Below the pieces are notes generated by a model that did no database searches, was not told the DNA's origin, and saw only the letters and a program-made list of their open reading frames with translations. The translations under genes and the position numbers were made by a program. Below, in pieces: positions 1-6,550 of a DNA stretch of 64,000 nt (position 1 is the stretch's first letter; each line of letters starts with the position of its first letter). Origin of the DNA: a virus; the IMG/VR virus record IMGVR_UViG_3300044635_001663, positions 1 through 64,000 of that record; one strand, given 5' to 3'.

Positions 1-2
1 GC

Positions 3-272
3 TACGAGTATGACGATCTTGAAGATTTTTATGGTATCGATGCTGATGATCGTACTAATGACTACTGGGCTGGAGATGATGACCTGGAGAATGATTCTGA
101 TGATTCGTTTGATGATAGTATGGATGGTGATGCTGAGTCTGCGTTGGCTTCCGCTGGATGGGGAACCGACGAAGATTACGGTTACTATGGTGACGATGGA
201 ATAGAAGATTTCCACGCCGATGAGGCTGTGGGTTTTGTGGATTACAATGAAGATGGTCCGTATGACGATTGA
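3..272 (+). CDS. Acidic low-complexity protein, C-terminal 89 residues (5' truncated)
   Basis: Open frame entering from the left edge in phase 3 and ending with TGA at 270-272. The visible part is dominated by Asp, Glu, Tyr and Gly and ends in PYDD. Similar acidic tails close the RIIB-like protein (53736) and fill the proteins at 9790 and 55054. No fold can be named. A competing frame starting at 10 is a hydrophobic translation of the GATGAT repeats and is rejected. The first cassette repeat follows four bases downstream. Confidence 0.75.
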   Translation, partial: YEYDDLEDFYGIDADDRTNDYWAGDDDLENDSDDSFDDSMDGDAESALASAGWGTDEDYGYYGDDGIEDFHADEAVGFVDYNEDGPYDD

Positions 273-275
273 GCA

Positions 276-362
276 CTCGCCCTAAACCCTTTGTGCGTAA
301 GCACTTAGGGCTGGCGGGGCGGCACGAATTTGATCTAAGTCCTTATGCTACAATACTTTACG
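276..362 (+). repeat. Intergenic cassette C1 (two-hairpin repeat)
   Basis: Half A is CCCTTTGTGC-GTAA-GCACTTAGGG, a hairpin with a GTAA loop, bracketed by CGCC and GGCG. A GC-rich core follows. Half B (334-362) runs from TCTAAGTCCTTA to ACTTTACG. This is copy 1 of 10 in the first 12 kb, and it sits between a stop codon and the promoter of the next unit. Confidence 0.85.
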
Positions 363-395
363 TCAACCTTACGAAATTGTAAGAAAACTTCCTGC

Positions 396-423
396 TTGAC
401 ATCTAAAGTTTCTATGCTATACT
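396..423 (+). promoter_or_regulatory. Sigma70-like promoter, CGATA class
   Basis: TTGACA, 16-bp spacer, TATACT, with TGTCGATATAAG directly downstream of the -10. It reads into the gene at 455. The same arrangement, with CGATA after rather than before the -10, recurs at 832-859. Confidence 0.75.
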
Positions 424-454
424 TGTCGATATAAGAGATAGAGAAAGAGAGCGA

Positions 455-610
455 ATGATGAAAAGTGAAGAAGAAAAGCGTATCGAAGAGTATAACCGAT
501 TCATGGATGAATGGGAAAAGCGTCCTAAGAATCGTGATCTGTATGGCAATAATTGCTATCGCCCCGATGAGGTGGCGTTAACTGATGAAGAGTATGAGAT
601 GTTTGGCTAG
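455..610 (+). CDS. Small charged hypothetical protein
   Basis: 51 residues, rich in Glu, Lys and Arg, starting MMKSEEEKRIEEYNRF. A purine-rich GAGAAAGAGAG stretch lies just before the ATG pair at 455/458. First gene of a four-gene unit behind cassette C1. Function unknown. Confidence 0.7.
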   Translation: MMKSEEEKRIEEYNRFMDEWEKRPKNRDLYGNNCYRPDEVALTDEEYEMFG

Positions 611-620
611 GAGTATAAAA

Positions 621-842
621 ATGAGAAAGCTAACTCAGAGAGAAGTTGACGATCTAGAATTTGATGCTGGACTTATGGGTTTTCGAGTGGTCTACATTCC
701 GAAACCTCTCGACTGGAATCATTTCGTTCTGTATTATCTTCAACCAGAATTGACCTATGTTGGTCACTATCGTGGTTTGAATGAAGTCAAAATGGGTATG
801 CAAAAACACTACAGACCAGTAGAAACTAGGCTTGACAGCTAA
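621..842 (+). CDS. Hypothetical protein, 73 aa
   Basis: ATG at 621 is preferred over the in-frame ATG at 585 because TAGGAG sits 8 bases upstream and because 585 lies inside the previous gene. Mixed charged protein beginning MRKLTQREVDD, with a hydrophobic stretch near residues 41-49. Its last codons overlap the TTGACA of the next promoter. No family recognised. Confidence 0.7.
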   Translation: MRKLTQREVDDLEFDAGLMGFRVVYIPKPLDWNHFVLYYLQPELTYVGHYRGLNEVKMGMQKHYRPVETRLDS

Positions 843-859
843 GATTTTTGTGATAGAAT
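832..859 (+). promoter_or_regulatory. Sigma70-like promoter, CGATA class
   Basis: TTGACA overlaps the 3' end of the previous gene. A 16-bp spacer and TAGAAT follow, then GTCGATATAAG immediately after the -10. Confidence 0.75.
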
Positions 860-887
860 GTCGATATAAGAAGAAGAGAAAAAGAGA

Positions 888-1031
888 ATGAAAACGAAAA
901 AGAAAGTATTGACAGCACACCAGAAAGCAGTTATGCTTATGGATCGTGAGACGAATCGTGCAGTGAATCGTGTGAAGATGTTGGAACAGTTGTATCTTGA
1001 AACCATGAAAGCAAAGGAACTTGTTAAATGA
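888..1031 (+). CDS. Small basic hypothetical protein
   Basis: 47 residues, Lys/Arg-rich and probably helical, beginning MKTKKKVLTAHQK. AAAGAGA precedes the ATG. The stop overlaps the next start as ATGA, so the next gene is probably translationally coupled. Confidence 0.7.
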   Translation: MKTKKKVLTAHQKAVMLMDRETNRAVNRVKMLEQLYLETMKAKELVK

Positions 1032-1258
1032 AGTGCGTTGTTACCCATACGGATACTTTTGGTGGCGAAGCTAACTATGGTTGGGTGAATCGATATGAGT
1101 TCATCCCAAAAAAGAATGCTTCTCAGCGTAGCGTTGTTCGTAAGGCTAAGGCTCTTGCTGGTATGACAGCTGTCAAGGCTGACACTCATGATTATGGTGA
1201 TGGCTATACTGTGAAGCCTCGCGGATATTCTCAAATCATCTTTGTTGATTTTGAGTAA
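1028..1258 (+). CDS. Hypothetical protein, 76 aa
   Basis: Begins MKCVVTHTDTFGGEANYGW and ends FVDFE. The start overlaps the previous stop (ATGA). Looks like a compact soluble domain with no membrane segment or cysteine motif. Last gene before cassette C2. Function unknown. Confidence 0.75.
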   Translation: MKCVVTHTDTFGGEANYGWVNRYEFIPKKNASQRSVVRKAKALAGMTAVKADTHDYGDGYTVKPRGYSQIIFVDFE

Positions 1259-1275
1259 ACATTCTCCTATCCTCT

Positions 1276-1360
1276 CGTCGTAAACCCTTTGTGTTCAAGC
1301 ACTTAGGGCCGACGGGGCGGGCCGGGTTTGTTGTAAGTCCTTATCTGCCAACACTTTACG
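1276..1360 (+). repeat. Intergenic cassette C2
   Basis: CGTCG/CGACG outer stem around CCCT...AGGG in half A, then GACGGGGCGGGCCGGG core and half B (TTGTAAGTCC to ACTTTACG). The outer stem pairs differ from C1 yet stay complementary, which supports an RNA or cruciform structure. Confidence 0.85.
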
Positions 1361-1397
1361 AGAATCCTTACAATCTCGTAAGATTCAAGTTTACCCC

Positions 1398-1426
1398 TTG
1401 CAATAGACGATAATAGATAGTAGAAT
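1398..1426 (+). promoter_or_regulatory. Sigma70-like promoter with CGATA spacer
   Basis: TTGCAA, 17-bp spacer containing GACGATA, TAGAAT. Lies 37 bp behind cassette C2 and reads into the gene at 1457. Confidence 0.8.
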
Positions 1427-1456
1427 ACGATATAGAAGAAAGGCAAGGGTAAAGAC

Positions 1457-1720
1457 ATGAGTCCCGATGGAACATATAACGGTTATGCGAACTACCAAAC
1501 ATGGAATGTTTGCTTGTGGATTAGCAATGATGAAATGTTGAATGGTCTGGCTGATCAGTGCATCTCTTACGATCATTTCAAGCTTTTGCTTCGTGATGTT
1601 TTTGAGACTCATCCTGTGCGATATGAAACGCCCGATGGAGTCTCTTGGAATGATAGCGGTATCAACCTTGCGGAAATGAAAGAGTATTGGGAAGAAAATT
1701 TTTCTAAAGTTCCCGCTTGA
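1457..1720 (+). CDS. Phage NYQTWNV-motif protein (DUF7249-like)
   Basis: 87 residues. The N-terminal part has NYQTWNVCLWISNDE, the signature of a small protein family widespread in phages with no established function. I recognise the motif and not a biochemical role. The rest is acidic and ends KVPA. The next promoter's TTGACA overlaps the stop region. Confidence 0.8.
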   Translation: MSPDGTYNGYANYQTWNVCLWISNDEMLNGLADQCISYDHFKLLLRDVFETHPVRYETPDGVSWNDSGINLAEMKEYWEENFSKVPA

Positions 1721-1745
1721 CAAATGACGATAATTAGTGTAGACT
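1717..1745 (+). promoter_or_regulatory. Sigma70-like promoter with CGATA spacer
   Basis: TTGACA, 17-bp spacer with GACGATA, TAGACT. It overlaps the stop of the preceding gene and has no cassette in front of it. Confidence 0.8.
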
Positions 1746-1790
1746 TGGCGTATGAATGGTGTGATTGGTTTTCTAACTGAAAGGGTTCTT

Positions 1791-2204
1791 ATGAACGATG
1801 TAGTTTTGTTTGGTTCGATTCTTGCGGCTGTTGCCGCTGCTGTTGTGGGTTTCGTCTTCTATTCGGTCTACGGTGGATCGAAGGCTAGCTTGGCGAATGC
1901 TCAAGAGGGTCAGGTTTTCAATTTTGAATATGAACAGCCTTTGCATGGGGAACCGAAGCGTTTCCTTGCTAAGGTGATTGAGCCTGTCTATACTCTGAGC
2001 GATTCATCTATCAAGGCTTTGAATCGCCGTAGTCGATATCGTAAGAATGACCCTGTGTTTCAGCGTACTAACCATCTGGTGACTTGCCAGACTCCTGACG
2101 GTAAGATTCGACAGTTCTATGCTGAGAGAGTGAAGAATTGCCGAAAGCCGTTGCTTGCTGGTGCTCTGTTCAAGAGCGGTGTGTCCAACCTGTTTGTGTT
2201 CTAA
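1791..2204 (+). CDS. Single-pass membrane protein, hypothetical
   Basis: 137 residues from ATG 1791, which has AAGGG six bases upstream. An earlier in-frame ATG at 1752 would lie at the predicted transcript start. Residues 3-23 form one strongly hydrophobic helix (Val/Ala/Ile-rich), then a soluble, basic C-terminal domain rich in Arg/Lys. Probably inner-membrane anchored. No family recognised. Confidence 0.75.
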   Translation: MNDVVLFGSILAAVAAAVVGFVFYSVYGGSKASLANAQEGQVFNFEYEQPLHGEPKRFLAKVIEPVYTLSDSSIKALNRRSRYRKNDPVFQRTNHLVTCQTPDGKIRQFYAERVKNCRKPLLAGALFKSGVSNLFVF

Positions 2205-2230
2205 AAATAGGCAGTCTCTGCCTACTAACT

Positions 2231-2320
2231 GACCAACCCCTAAGTTGTTGCTACGGCAGCACTTAGGGCGAGGTCGGCCCGCCACGCGAGTCGTAAGTCT
2301 TTATCCCCCAACACTTTACG
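2231..2320 (+). repeat. Intergenic cassette C3
   Basis: Half A has an 8-bp perfect stem CCCTAAGT/ACTTAGGG within a GACC/GGTC outer stem. The GC core is GGTCGGCCCGCC. Half B is CGTAAGTCTTTATC...ACTTTACG. A T7 run follows before the promoter. Confidence 0.85.
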
Positions 2321-2349
2321 ACAATCTTTTTTTGCTCAAGTTTTTCCTC

Positions 2350-2378
2350 TTGACAGGCCGATAATAGTAGTGTAGAAT
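2350..2378 (+). promoter_or_regulatory. Sigma70-like promoter with CGATA spacer
   Basis: TTGACA, 17-bp spacer with GCCGATA, TAGAAT. Close to a consensus example of the window's promoter class. Confidence 0.85.
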
Positions 2379-2402
2379 ACAGAGAATCAAAAGGAGAAAA
2401 AG

Positions 2403-2666
2403 ATGCTGTTTACGCCATATGCTTTGACTGATTCTGTGACTCGTACTGTGAGTGATGAAAACATGGTTACTTTTAGTGGACTTTCCACTGGTGGTCGTGA
2501 GTTTTCCATAGTCACGCATCTTGATGATGCCAATCGTTGGATCAATGGAGAGTTGATTCAAGTTGCTTTCCCATATCTCAATGCTGATCAGCGTGAGGTT
2601 TTGAAGACAGGAATCGATAGTCAGAGTTGGGAAGAAATGTTTGCTGGATCGGAGGATGAAGAATGA
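2403..2666 (+). CDS. Hypothetical phage protein, 87 aa
   Basis: AGGAG upstream of ATG 2403. The C-terminal half has FPYLNADQREVLKTGI followed by an acidic end. The pattern FP-L-DQRE-TGI recurs in small phage proteins of unknown role, so this is a family resemblance and not a function. Stop and next start overlap (ATGA). Confidence 0.8.
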   Translation: MLFTPYALTDSVTRTVSDENMVTFSGLSTGGREFSIVTHLDDANRWINGELIQVAFPYLNADQREVLKTGIDSQSWEEMFAGSEDEE

Positions 2667-2812
2667 GTACCGATACCTATATAGTAATGAAGGGTAATAA
2701 GGTGGTAGGCTATGTTCAAGCGTACAGTACCTATCATGCTTTGTGTCAGGCTGAGAAACTTTATGGGAAGAATTTGCTGATCGAGCGAATCTCTCATAGT
2801 TGTCCCACCTAA
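2663..2812 (+). CDS. Small hypothetical protein, 49 aa
   Basis: Begins MSTDTYIVMKGNKVVGYV, with the start overlapping the upstream stop. It ends HSCPT, and its last codons form the left part of dispersed element D1. Too short for the longer gene listings but supported by coupling and coding-like sequence. Confidence 0.65.
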   Translation: MSTDTYIVMKGNKVVGYVQAYSTYHALCQAEKLYGKNLLIERISHSCPT

Positions 2813-2850
2813 CCCTAGCGGGTCGGGCTGAGTGGGTATAGTCAGCCAAT
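2802..2850 (+). repeat. Dispersed element D1
   Basis: Matches a roughly 50-bp family: CACCTAA, a short hairpin (here CCTAACCC-TAGC-GGGTCGGG), then TATAGTCAGCC. This copy has GGCTGA/TCAGCC as a second hairpin. Other copies are at 9360, 11988, 14210 and 14482. It lies just upstream of the 2860 promoter. Confidence 0.65.
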
Positions 2851-2859
2851 AGTCGGGGC

Positions 2860-2888
2860 TTGACAAAGAGTCTTTAATAGAGTATATT
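2860..2888 (+). promoter_or_regulatory. Sigma70-like promoter
   Basis: TTGACA, 17-bp spacer, TATATT. Lacks the CGATA motif. It follows element D1 by nine bases and reads into the gene at 2909. Confidence 0.75.
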
Positions 2889-2908
2889 GAGCAGAAAAGG
2901 GGAGTTTT

Positions 2909-3112
2909 ATGTTGACAGATGACGAGCGTATGGCTGTTTGTGATTGTGTGGCCGATTTTTCTGTTCGTCTGTTTAGTGCTGCTAGGGTTGATGAGCGGGC
3001 TATACATGATGAGTTGGATATTTTCTTTGAGTTCTTTTGTAGGGCTCTTGAGATTGCCAAGAGTGAAGGTGCGGTTAGGGTTCGTGAGTCTATTGGGGCT
3101 AGTAATAACTAA
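2909..3112 (+). CDS. Hypothetical acidic protein, 67 aa
   Basis: GGGGAG lies 8 bases before ATG 2909. Begins MLTDDERMAVCDCVADF, probably all-helical, with no recognised family. The stop abuts cassette C4. Confidence 0.7.
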   Translation: MLTDDERMAVCDCVADFSVRLFSAARVDERAIHDELDIFFEFFCRALEIAKSEGAVRVRESIGASNN

Positions 3113-3113
3113 T

Positions 3114-3196
3114 CGTAAGTCCTTATCCTTAAACAACTTAGGGATAGGGCGGGCGGCCGAACTTGATGTAAGTGCTTGTGTATCATAGGGTTACGT
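3114..3196 (+). repeat. Intergenic cassette C4
   Basis: Here half A itself reads CGTAAGTCCTTATCC...ACTTAGGG, the form usually seen in half B. This shows that the two halves are versions of one unit. The GC core is GGGCGGGCGGCCG. Half B is degenerate (TGTAAGTGCTTG...GTTACG). AAAAAATTTTT follows. Confidence 0.8.
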
Positions 3197-3234
3197 CAAT
3201 GCTAAAAAATTTTTGGAATTCCTACAGAAGCCTC

Positions 3235-3263
3235 TTGACAAGTGACGATAATAGATGTATACT
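3235..3263 (+). promoter_or_regulatory. Promoter of the large ncRNA
   Basis: TTGACA, 17-bp spacer with GACGATA, TATACT. The next plausible start codon with a ribosome site is 600 bp away, so the transcript beginning near 3270 is non-coding at its 5' end. Confidence 0.8.
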
Positions 3264-3269
3264 TAGCAC

Positions 3270-3750
3270 ATAAGCAGATGAGGGCCGCTGGCAGAATGAT
3301 ATCAAAGTAGCCACGGTTAAATGGCTGTCGAGTATGGCTCAACCCTATCTGCTTTACAATACAAAACTCGTGGGTCCATGCCTTGGACTAGGTTGGGTAA
3401 CTCATTACGATAAGCATCGCATGTCGCGGCAGCGATGATGCTGACGGTGCCGGTTACGCACTGGATAGTAGTGCCAATCTATGGGGGATCGCGTCCTCAC
3501 CACGTTATAATACAATCAGTAATCGTTCCCAAGAGCCAGACAGATTGCTTCATGAACAATCTCAGGGAGGTTTCCGTGGACGGTTTCCACTAGTGTTTAC
3601 CTGGCCCAAGGGTTAAAAATATCGGGTATTAGTGGAGTATAGAACCGGAGTCGTAAATGGTTCGCTGATTACAAACAGGGGTCGGATAGAAACCAAGTTT
3701 ACTGGCTGGGTTGGATAATGCGTGATACCGGACATTATTCGTAAAACTAT
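3270..3750 (+). ncRNA. Large structured non-coding RNA, unknown family
   Basis: About 480 bp with its own promoter and no plausible reading frame. Many local hairpins are visible: 3273-3284 with 3343-3353 closing a domain, 3309-3313 with 3322-3326, 3415-3420 with 3432-3437, 3458-3462 with 3470-3474, and 3542-3547 with 3557-3562. It runs directly into a tRNA-like fold. Size, phage setting and closeness to tRNAs recall the GOLLD and ROOL classes of ornate phage RNAs. I cannot match either from memory. It is not RNase P RNA or a tmRNA by their signature sequences. Confidence 0.65.
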
Positions 3751-3752
3751 CG

Positions 3753-3825
3753 CTGGATGTAACTCAAATGGCAGAGTTCCACACTATATGTGGCGGTGTT
3801 GCGGGTTCGAGTCCCGTCATCTGGT
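3753..3825 (+). tRNA. tRNA-like gene, anticodon uncertain
   Basis: Acceptor CTGGATG/CATCTGG pairs over 7 bp with G-U pairs. D arm ACTC/GAGT and T arm GCGGG-TTCGAGT-CCCGT are good. The anticodon arm is CCAC-ACTATAT-GTGG, which places C and not U at position 33 if the loop has seven bases (anticodon UAU). It may be a genuine tRNA-Ile, a decoy, or a tRNA-like 3' domain of the large RNA. Confidence 0.6.
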
Positions 3826-3869
3826 AAGTCGATCCATTAACAGCCGGTATAATAATACAAAGGAGAAAG

Positions 3870-4034
3870 ATGAATAAAAACGAGGCGATAATTAAGGTTC
3901 TTAGGGTTTTAAGGAGCCAATCGGCTGCTGTAAATAAACCCAATCGAGAAGAGGCATTGACTTTAGCAGAAGAGCATGGTATAACTGCTAAGGAGTTGAT
4001 TGACGCTTGGGTTGAAATTTGTAGGAATATATGA
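3870..4034 (+). CDS. Small hypothetical protein, 54 aa
   Basis: Strong AAAGGAGAAAG ribosome site. Begins MNKNEAIIKVLRVLRSQ and is helical. Residues 30-54 (LTLAEEHGITAKELIDAW) have a weak helix-turn-helix look. TATAAT at 3848-3853 may be a -10 without an obvious -35. Coupled to the next gene. Confidence 0.7.
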   Translation: MNKNEAIIKVLRVLRSQSAAVNKPNREEALTLAEEHGITAKELIDAWVEICRNI

Positions 4035-4156
4035 TCTACTTAAATATTAACGAGATCGAACGTTTGGCCGAAATTGTGGCTGAACTGGTTAAGCTGGATA
4101 TGTGTGTGATTGCTGAGTTGAAGGGGACTAGGTGGAGTATTGAGGTAACTAAATAA
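4031..4156 (+). CDS. Small hypothetical protein, 41 aa
   Basis: Starts at the ATGA overlap and ends at TAATG overlapping the next start. Sequence MIYLNINEIERLAEIVAEL followed by a short C-terminal part. The double coupling supports it. No function. Confidence 0.65.
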   Translation: MIYLNINEIERLAEIVAELVKLDMCVIAELKGTRWSIEVTK

Positions 4157-4413
4157 TGGAATGGATTAGTTTTTTTGAACGACAGCCAGAAGACGGACAG
4201 GGTATTTGGTATTATGGTGAACATATTGGTGTGTGGGCTGGAGAGTATTCTTATTCTCCGAATGACCCTTTTAGTCCTCATCTTATATTTTGTCATGAAT
4301 CTCCCGGTCTGGTTGACCGAATGGATGCTCCGTGGTGGATGCTAGATGATGGAGTGATGAACAGGCCAATTAAACCGGCAAAAGATTATCCAGACGATTA
4401 TCCTAGTGGTTGA
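4156..4413 (+). CDS. DUF551-like protein
   Basis: 85 residues beginning MEWISFFERQPEDGQGIWYYG. The W-I-S-x-x-E-R-x-P-E-D-G opening is typical of the DUF551 family of phage and prophage proteins, whose role is unknown. Further Trp-rich blocks (WAGEY, PWWMLDDG) fit the family. Coupled to the upstream gene through TAATG. Confidence 0.75.
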   Translation: MEWISFFERQPEDGQGIWYYGEHIGVWAGEYSYSPNDPFSPHLIFCHESPGLVDRMDAPWWMLDDGVMNRPIKPAKDYPDDYPSG

Positions 4414-4417
4414 GATT

Positions 4418-4555
4418 ATGAAAACTTTTAGTGATATGTGTGATTGTGGCAACTGTAATGAAAGTATGTATACTGTTGATAAGTATGGTCTTGTTTGGAG
4501 TTTATGCGGAGATTGTGGTTGGTGGTACATAAGTTACCGCTACATAACGACTTAG
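4418..4555 (+). CDS. Small cysteine-rich protein; C-terminus encoded by a cassette
   Basis: 45 residues with CDCGNC near residue 10 and CGDC near residue 30, suggesting a one-zinc ribbon. The last residues (ISYRYITT) and the stop lie inside half A of cassette C5, so the repeat supplies the end of the protein. No function known. Confidence 0.65.
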   Translation: MKTFSDMCDCGNCNESMYTVDKYGLVWSLCGDCGWWYISYRYITT

Positions 4556-4609
4556 AGCAAATCGGGCGGGCCGGTTTCGACGTAAGTCCTTACCACTAAA
4601 GACTTTACG
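4530..4609 (+). repeat. Intergenic cassette C5
   Basis: Half A, TAAGTTACCGC...ACTTAGAGC, overlaps the upstream stop codon. The core is GGGCGGGCCGG. Half B is CGTAAGTCCTTACC...ACTTTACG, followed by AATATTTTTTC. Confidence 0.85.
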
Positions 4610-4637
4610 ATTAGCAATATTTTTTCAAGATTCCCTC

Positions 4638-4666
4638 TTGACTTGTCGATAATAGTAGTGTAAGAT
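4638..4666 (+). promoter_or_regulatory. Sigma70-like promoter with CGATA spacer
   Basis: TTGACT, 17-bp spacer with GTCGATA, TAAGAT. Confidence 0.8.
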
Positions 4667-4687
4667 ACTAGCAACACGAAAGGGAAA

Positions 4688-4933
4688 ATGATGACTGTTG
4701 CTGAATTGATCGAAGAACTGAACAAGCTGCCCCAAGATATGCTTGTGCTTGTGCCGGGTTATGAGGGTGGATACGACAATATCGAAGTTCAGAGGAATGG
4801 GGCTGTTGTTCTGGACGATAATTGGGATGGACAAGAAAAGTTTTATTGGTATAATGGGCGACACGCCTCATACTACAAGGATATGGAAGGCGACGAGCCT
4901 ACGTCATGCGTTGTTATCGGGAGAGGTAAATGA
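4688..4933 (+). CDS. Conserved phage hypothetical, PGYEGGYD family
   Basis: 81 residues. MTVAELIEELNKLPQD followed by LVPGYEGGYDNIE is a widespread opening in small phage and bacterial proteins of unknown function. The start at 4688 follows AAAGGGAAA; the second Met is possible. The stop overlaps the next start. Confidence 0.8.
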   Translation: MMTVAELIEELNKLPQDMLVLVPGYEGGYDNIEVQRNGAVVLDDNWDGQEKFYWYNGRHASYYKDMEGDEPTSCVVIGRGK

Positions 4934-5439
4934 AAACGGTCGAAAAACACGCCGAAGTACGATTCCATCTGCTCAATGGGCAGAATTATCGGAAGTGGCA
5001 AGTAAATATTATGCAGGGTAAGAAAAGGGTTGACCAATTTTATGTAGATCCTACAGAATACCAGTTAGAGATGCGTGGTTGCAAGCTGGTAAACAAAGTA
5101 GCTAGGGCGAAATGGGTCAACAAGAAACAGAAAAAGAATGTGAGTGGATGGGTTCAGTGTGAAGAAGTTATGCTTCGCAAGGATTTTTATCCATCTTTGC
5201 CTATTGACAATCTTGAGAAGTTGTATTATAATCCCATTCGTGATGTTCACTGGCGACGAGAGAGTGATGGTGGTGAATTTGTTTGGGATAACAGTGAGTA
5301 TGACACCTTAGTTACCGATGGGCGACAGGTTCATATTCTGGAAGAACGTAACGGAAATTTTGACGGTATTTACGAGATAGACCCTAAGTATACAGAAAGT
5401 TTTGGAATTTATGATCAAAATCGAACTGAGCGTGCGTGA
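4930..5439 (+). CDS. Hypothetical protein, 169 aa
   Basis: Basic N-terminal half with several Lys/Arg clusters and an acidic C-terminal half containing RDVHWRRESDGGEFVWDN. No membrane segment or catalytic motif I can name. ATGA coupling to 4688. The next gene starts inside its 3' end. Confidence 0.75.
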   Translation: MKTVEKHAEVRFHLLNGQNYRKWQVNIMQGKKRVDQFYVDPTEYQLEMRGCKLVNKVARAKWVNKKQKKNVSGWVQCEEVMLRKDFYPSLPIDNLEKLYYNPIRDVHWRRESDGGEFVWDNSEYDTLVTDGRQVHILEERNGNFDGIYEIDPKYTESFGIYDQNRTERA

Positions 5440-5785
5440 GTCCCTGAACATGATTGCAAACGGTTGCAGTCTTGATATGTTCGACAAGATTGTGTGTGCG
5501 TTGGAAGTGGCACTGGGTGTGAACCAGCGTCGTATGGTAACGATTACCGGAGGTCTGACTCTGGACAATCGTATCCATTCCATCAAGGCTATTCGGCTTC
5601 ATACCGGATGGGGCTTGAAGGAAGCCAAGGATTGGAGTGACTATCTGGTTGGTGGCTGGCATTACGACAAGTTCGTTCCTGCCAAGTCCGGGGCCAAGCA
5701 GAGTATCACTCTGAAAACACCCGAAGCGGCAGAGGCACTGCTGCGTGATCTGGTGGGTTTGGGTTGTGAGGGTTATCTCTCATGA
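5411..5785 (+). CDS. Protein with ribosomal L7/L12 C-terminal-like domain
   Basis: 124 residues from ATG 5411; a TTG at 5402 is the alternative. Residues 49-72 include IKAIRLHTGWGLKEAKDW, matching the helix-turn motif of the L7/L12 C-terminal fold (K-V-R-x-x-T-G-L-G-L-K-E-A-K). That fold recruits translation factors in ribosomes; whether this protein touches the ribosome is inference. Overlaps the upstream gene by 29 bp. Confidence 0.7.
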   Translation: MIKIELSVRESLNMIANGCSLDMFDKIVCALEVALGVNQRRMVTITGGLTLDNRIHSIKAIRLHTGWGLKEAKDWSDYLVGGWHYDKFVPAKSGAKQSITLKTPEAAEALLRDLVGLGCEGYLS

Positions 5786-5869
5786 CCTAAAGCCTTGTCC
5801 CTAAAGAACTTAGGACGAGGCGGGGCGGCCGAATTTGACGTAAGTCCTTGCTACCAAACAGCTTAGGAC
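5786..5869 (+). repeat. Intergenic cassette C6
   Basis: Half A pairs CTTGTCC with GGACGAG around CTAAAGAACTTA. The core is CGGGGCGGCCG. Half B is CGTAAGTCCTTGC...GCTTAGGAC. Confidence 0.85.
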
Positions 5870-5906
5870 AAAATCAAAAATCTTTGAGAGACACTCAAGT
5901 TCGCCC

Positions 5907-5935
5907 TTGACAATGACGATACTATACTGTAGAAT
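5907..5935 (+). promoter_or_regulatory. Sigma70-like promoter with CGATA spacer
   Basis: TTGACA, 17-bp spacer with GACGATA, TAGAAT. First of two promoters 89 bp apart; the 60 bp between them contain no convincing gene. Confidence 0.8.
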
Positions 5936-5995
5936 GAGAGTATCACAAGTCAAGACTCCTCGATGATGCCAACAAGAAAAACCATCACGACGGAC

Positions 5996-6024
5996 TTGAC
6001 AAGTGGGTAACAGTAACGTATACT
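5996..6024 (+). promoter_or_regulatory. Second promoter before 6071, without CGATA
   Basis: TTGACA, 17-bp spacer, TATACT. The spacer has no CGATA. This one is closest to the gene at 6071. Confidence 0.75.
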
Positions 6025-6070
6025 GGTACTAGAACGATTTGGAAACTATAACAATTTTGGAGAAGATAAG

Positions 6071-6328
6071 ATGAAGAAGTTTACTTTTGCTGTTGACGTT
6101 GTGGCTGATGAGCTTGATCGTGATTCTGTGGTTGATTCGATTCGTGATTGCCTGAGTACCAGCCTTCCCGGCGATGTTCATGCTAATGTCAAGGCCGGTG
6201 AGGTCAAGGCGTTCAGTGAGCAGGGATATAAGGTGTGGCGAGCTAGGGTTACGGGTGTTACTGCCGAGCAGGCCGGTGATGCCCATGATGGTAAGGTAGA
6301 AAAGGAAGCTACCGAAGCGGTTGCATGA
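6071..6328 (+). CDS. Hypothetical protein, 85 aa
   Basis: Begins MKKFTFAVDVVADELDRDS after a GGAGAAGATAAG ribosome site. Alternating beta-like and helical segments, no cysteines. The C-terminus is acidic and Ala-rich. Function unknown. tRNA genes follow in the same transcription unit. Confidence 0.75.
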   Translation: MKKFTFAVDVVADELDRDSVVDSIRDCLSTSLPGDVHANVKAGEVKAFSEQGYKVWRARVTGVTAEQAGDAHDGKVEKEATEAVA

Positions 6329-6353
6329 TCGACCGTAAGGAGTTATAATGGCT

Positions 6354-6385
6354 GCGAGCCTCCACGGGACGCCGTGGGGGCTTGC
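6354..6385 (+). promoter_or_regulatory. 14-bp GC-rich hairpin before the tRNA pair
   Basis: 6354-6367 pairs with 6372-6385 over 14 bp with a GACG loop. No T tract follows, so it is not a classic terminator; it could be a processing or pausing signal. AAGGAG and ATG at 6348 open an 18-codon frame through it, which I do not call a gene. Confidence 0.6.
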
Positions 6386-6394
6386 GGTATTGAC

Positions 6395-6466
6395 GGCCCC
6401 ATAGTTAAATGGATATAATAAGTGACTTCTAATCTCTAGTTGCAGGTTCGATTCCTGCTGGGGCTA
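6395..6466 (+). tRNA. tRNA-Arg(TCT)
   Basis: Acceptor GGCCCCA/TGGGGCT, T arm GCAGG-TTCGATT-CCTGC, anticodon loop CTTCTAA giving TCT (AGA codon). The anticodon stem has one mismatch. No encoded CCA. Confidence 0.85.
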
Positions 6467-6471
6467 TTGTT

Positions 6472-6545
6472 GGGGGTGTAGATCAATTGGTTAGATCGCT
6501 AGCTTGTCACGCTAGAGGTTGCGGGTTCGAGTCCCGTCACTCTCG
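6472..6545 (+). tRNA. tRNA-Asp(GTC)
   Basis: Acceptor GGGGGTG/CACTCTC, anticodon arm CTAGC-TTGTCAC-GCTAG, T arm GCGGG-TTCGAGT-CCCGT. Five bases after tRNA-Arg and directly before cassette C7. Confidence 0.92.
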
Positions 6546-6550
6546 TTTGT

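Noticed and set aside
10-204. Hydrophobic Met-rich frame at the left edge
   Set aside because: It is a +1 reading of GATGAT-type codons; the acidic frame reaches a stop beside the cassette and fits sister proteins.
276-1360. Cassettes as ordinary rho-independent terminators
   Set aside because: The hairpins are often interrupted, no T tract directly follows half A, and a normal terminator stands just before cassette C10. A termination role for the whole cassette is still possible.
3270-3750. RNase P RNA, group I intron or tmRNA
   Set aside because: None of the conserved core sequences of these RNAs could be found; the tmRNA is elsewhere (39494).
6348-6404. 18-codon frame with a good ribosome site
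   Set aside because: It runs through a 14-bp hairpin and ends inside tRNA-Arg; no other support.
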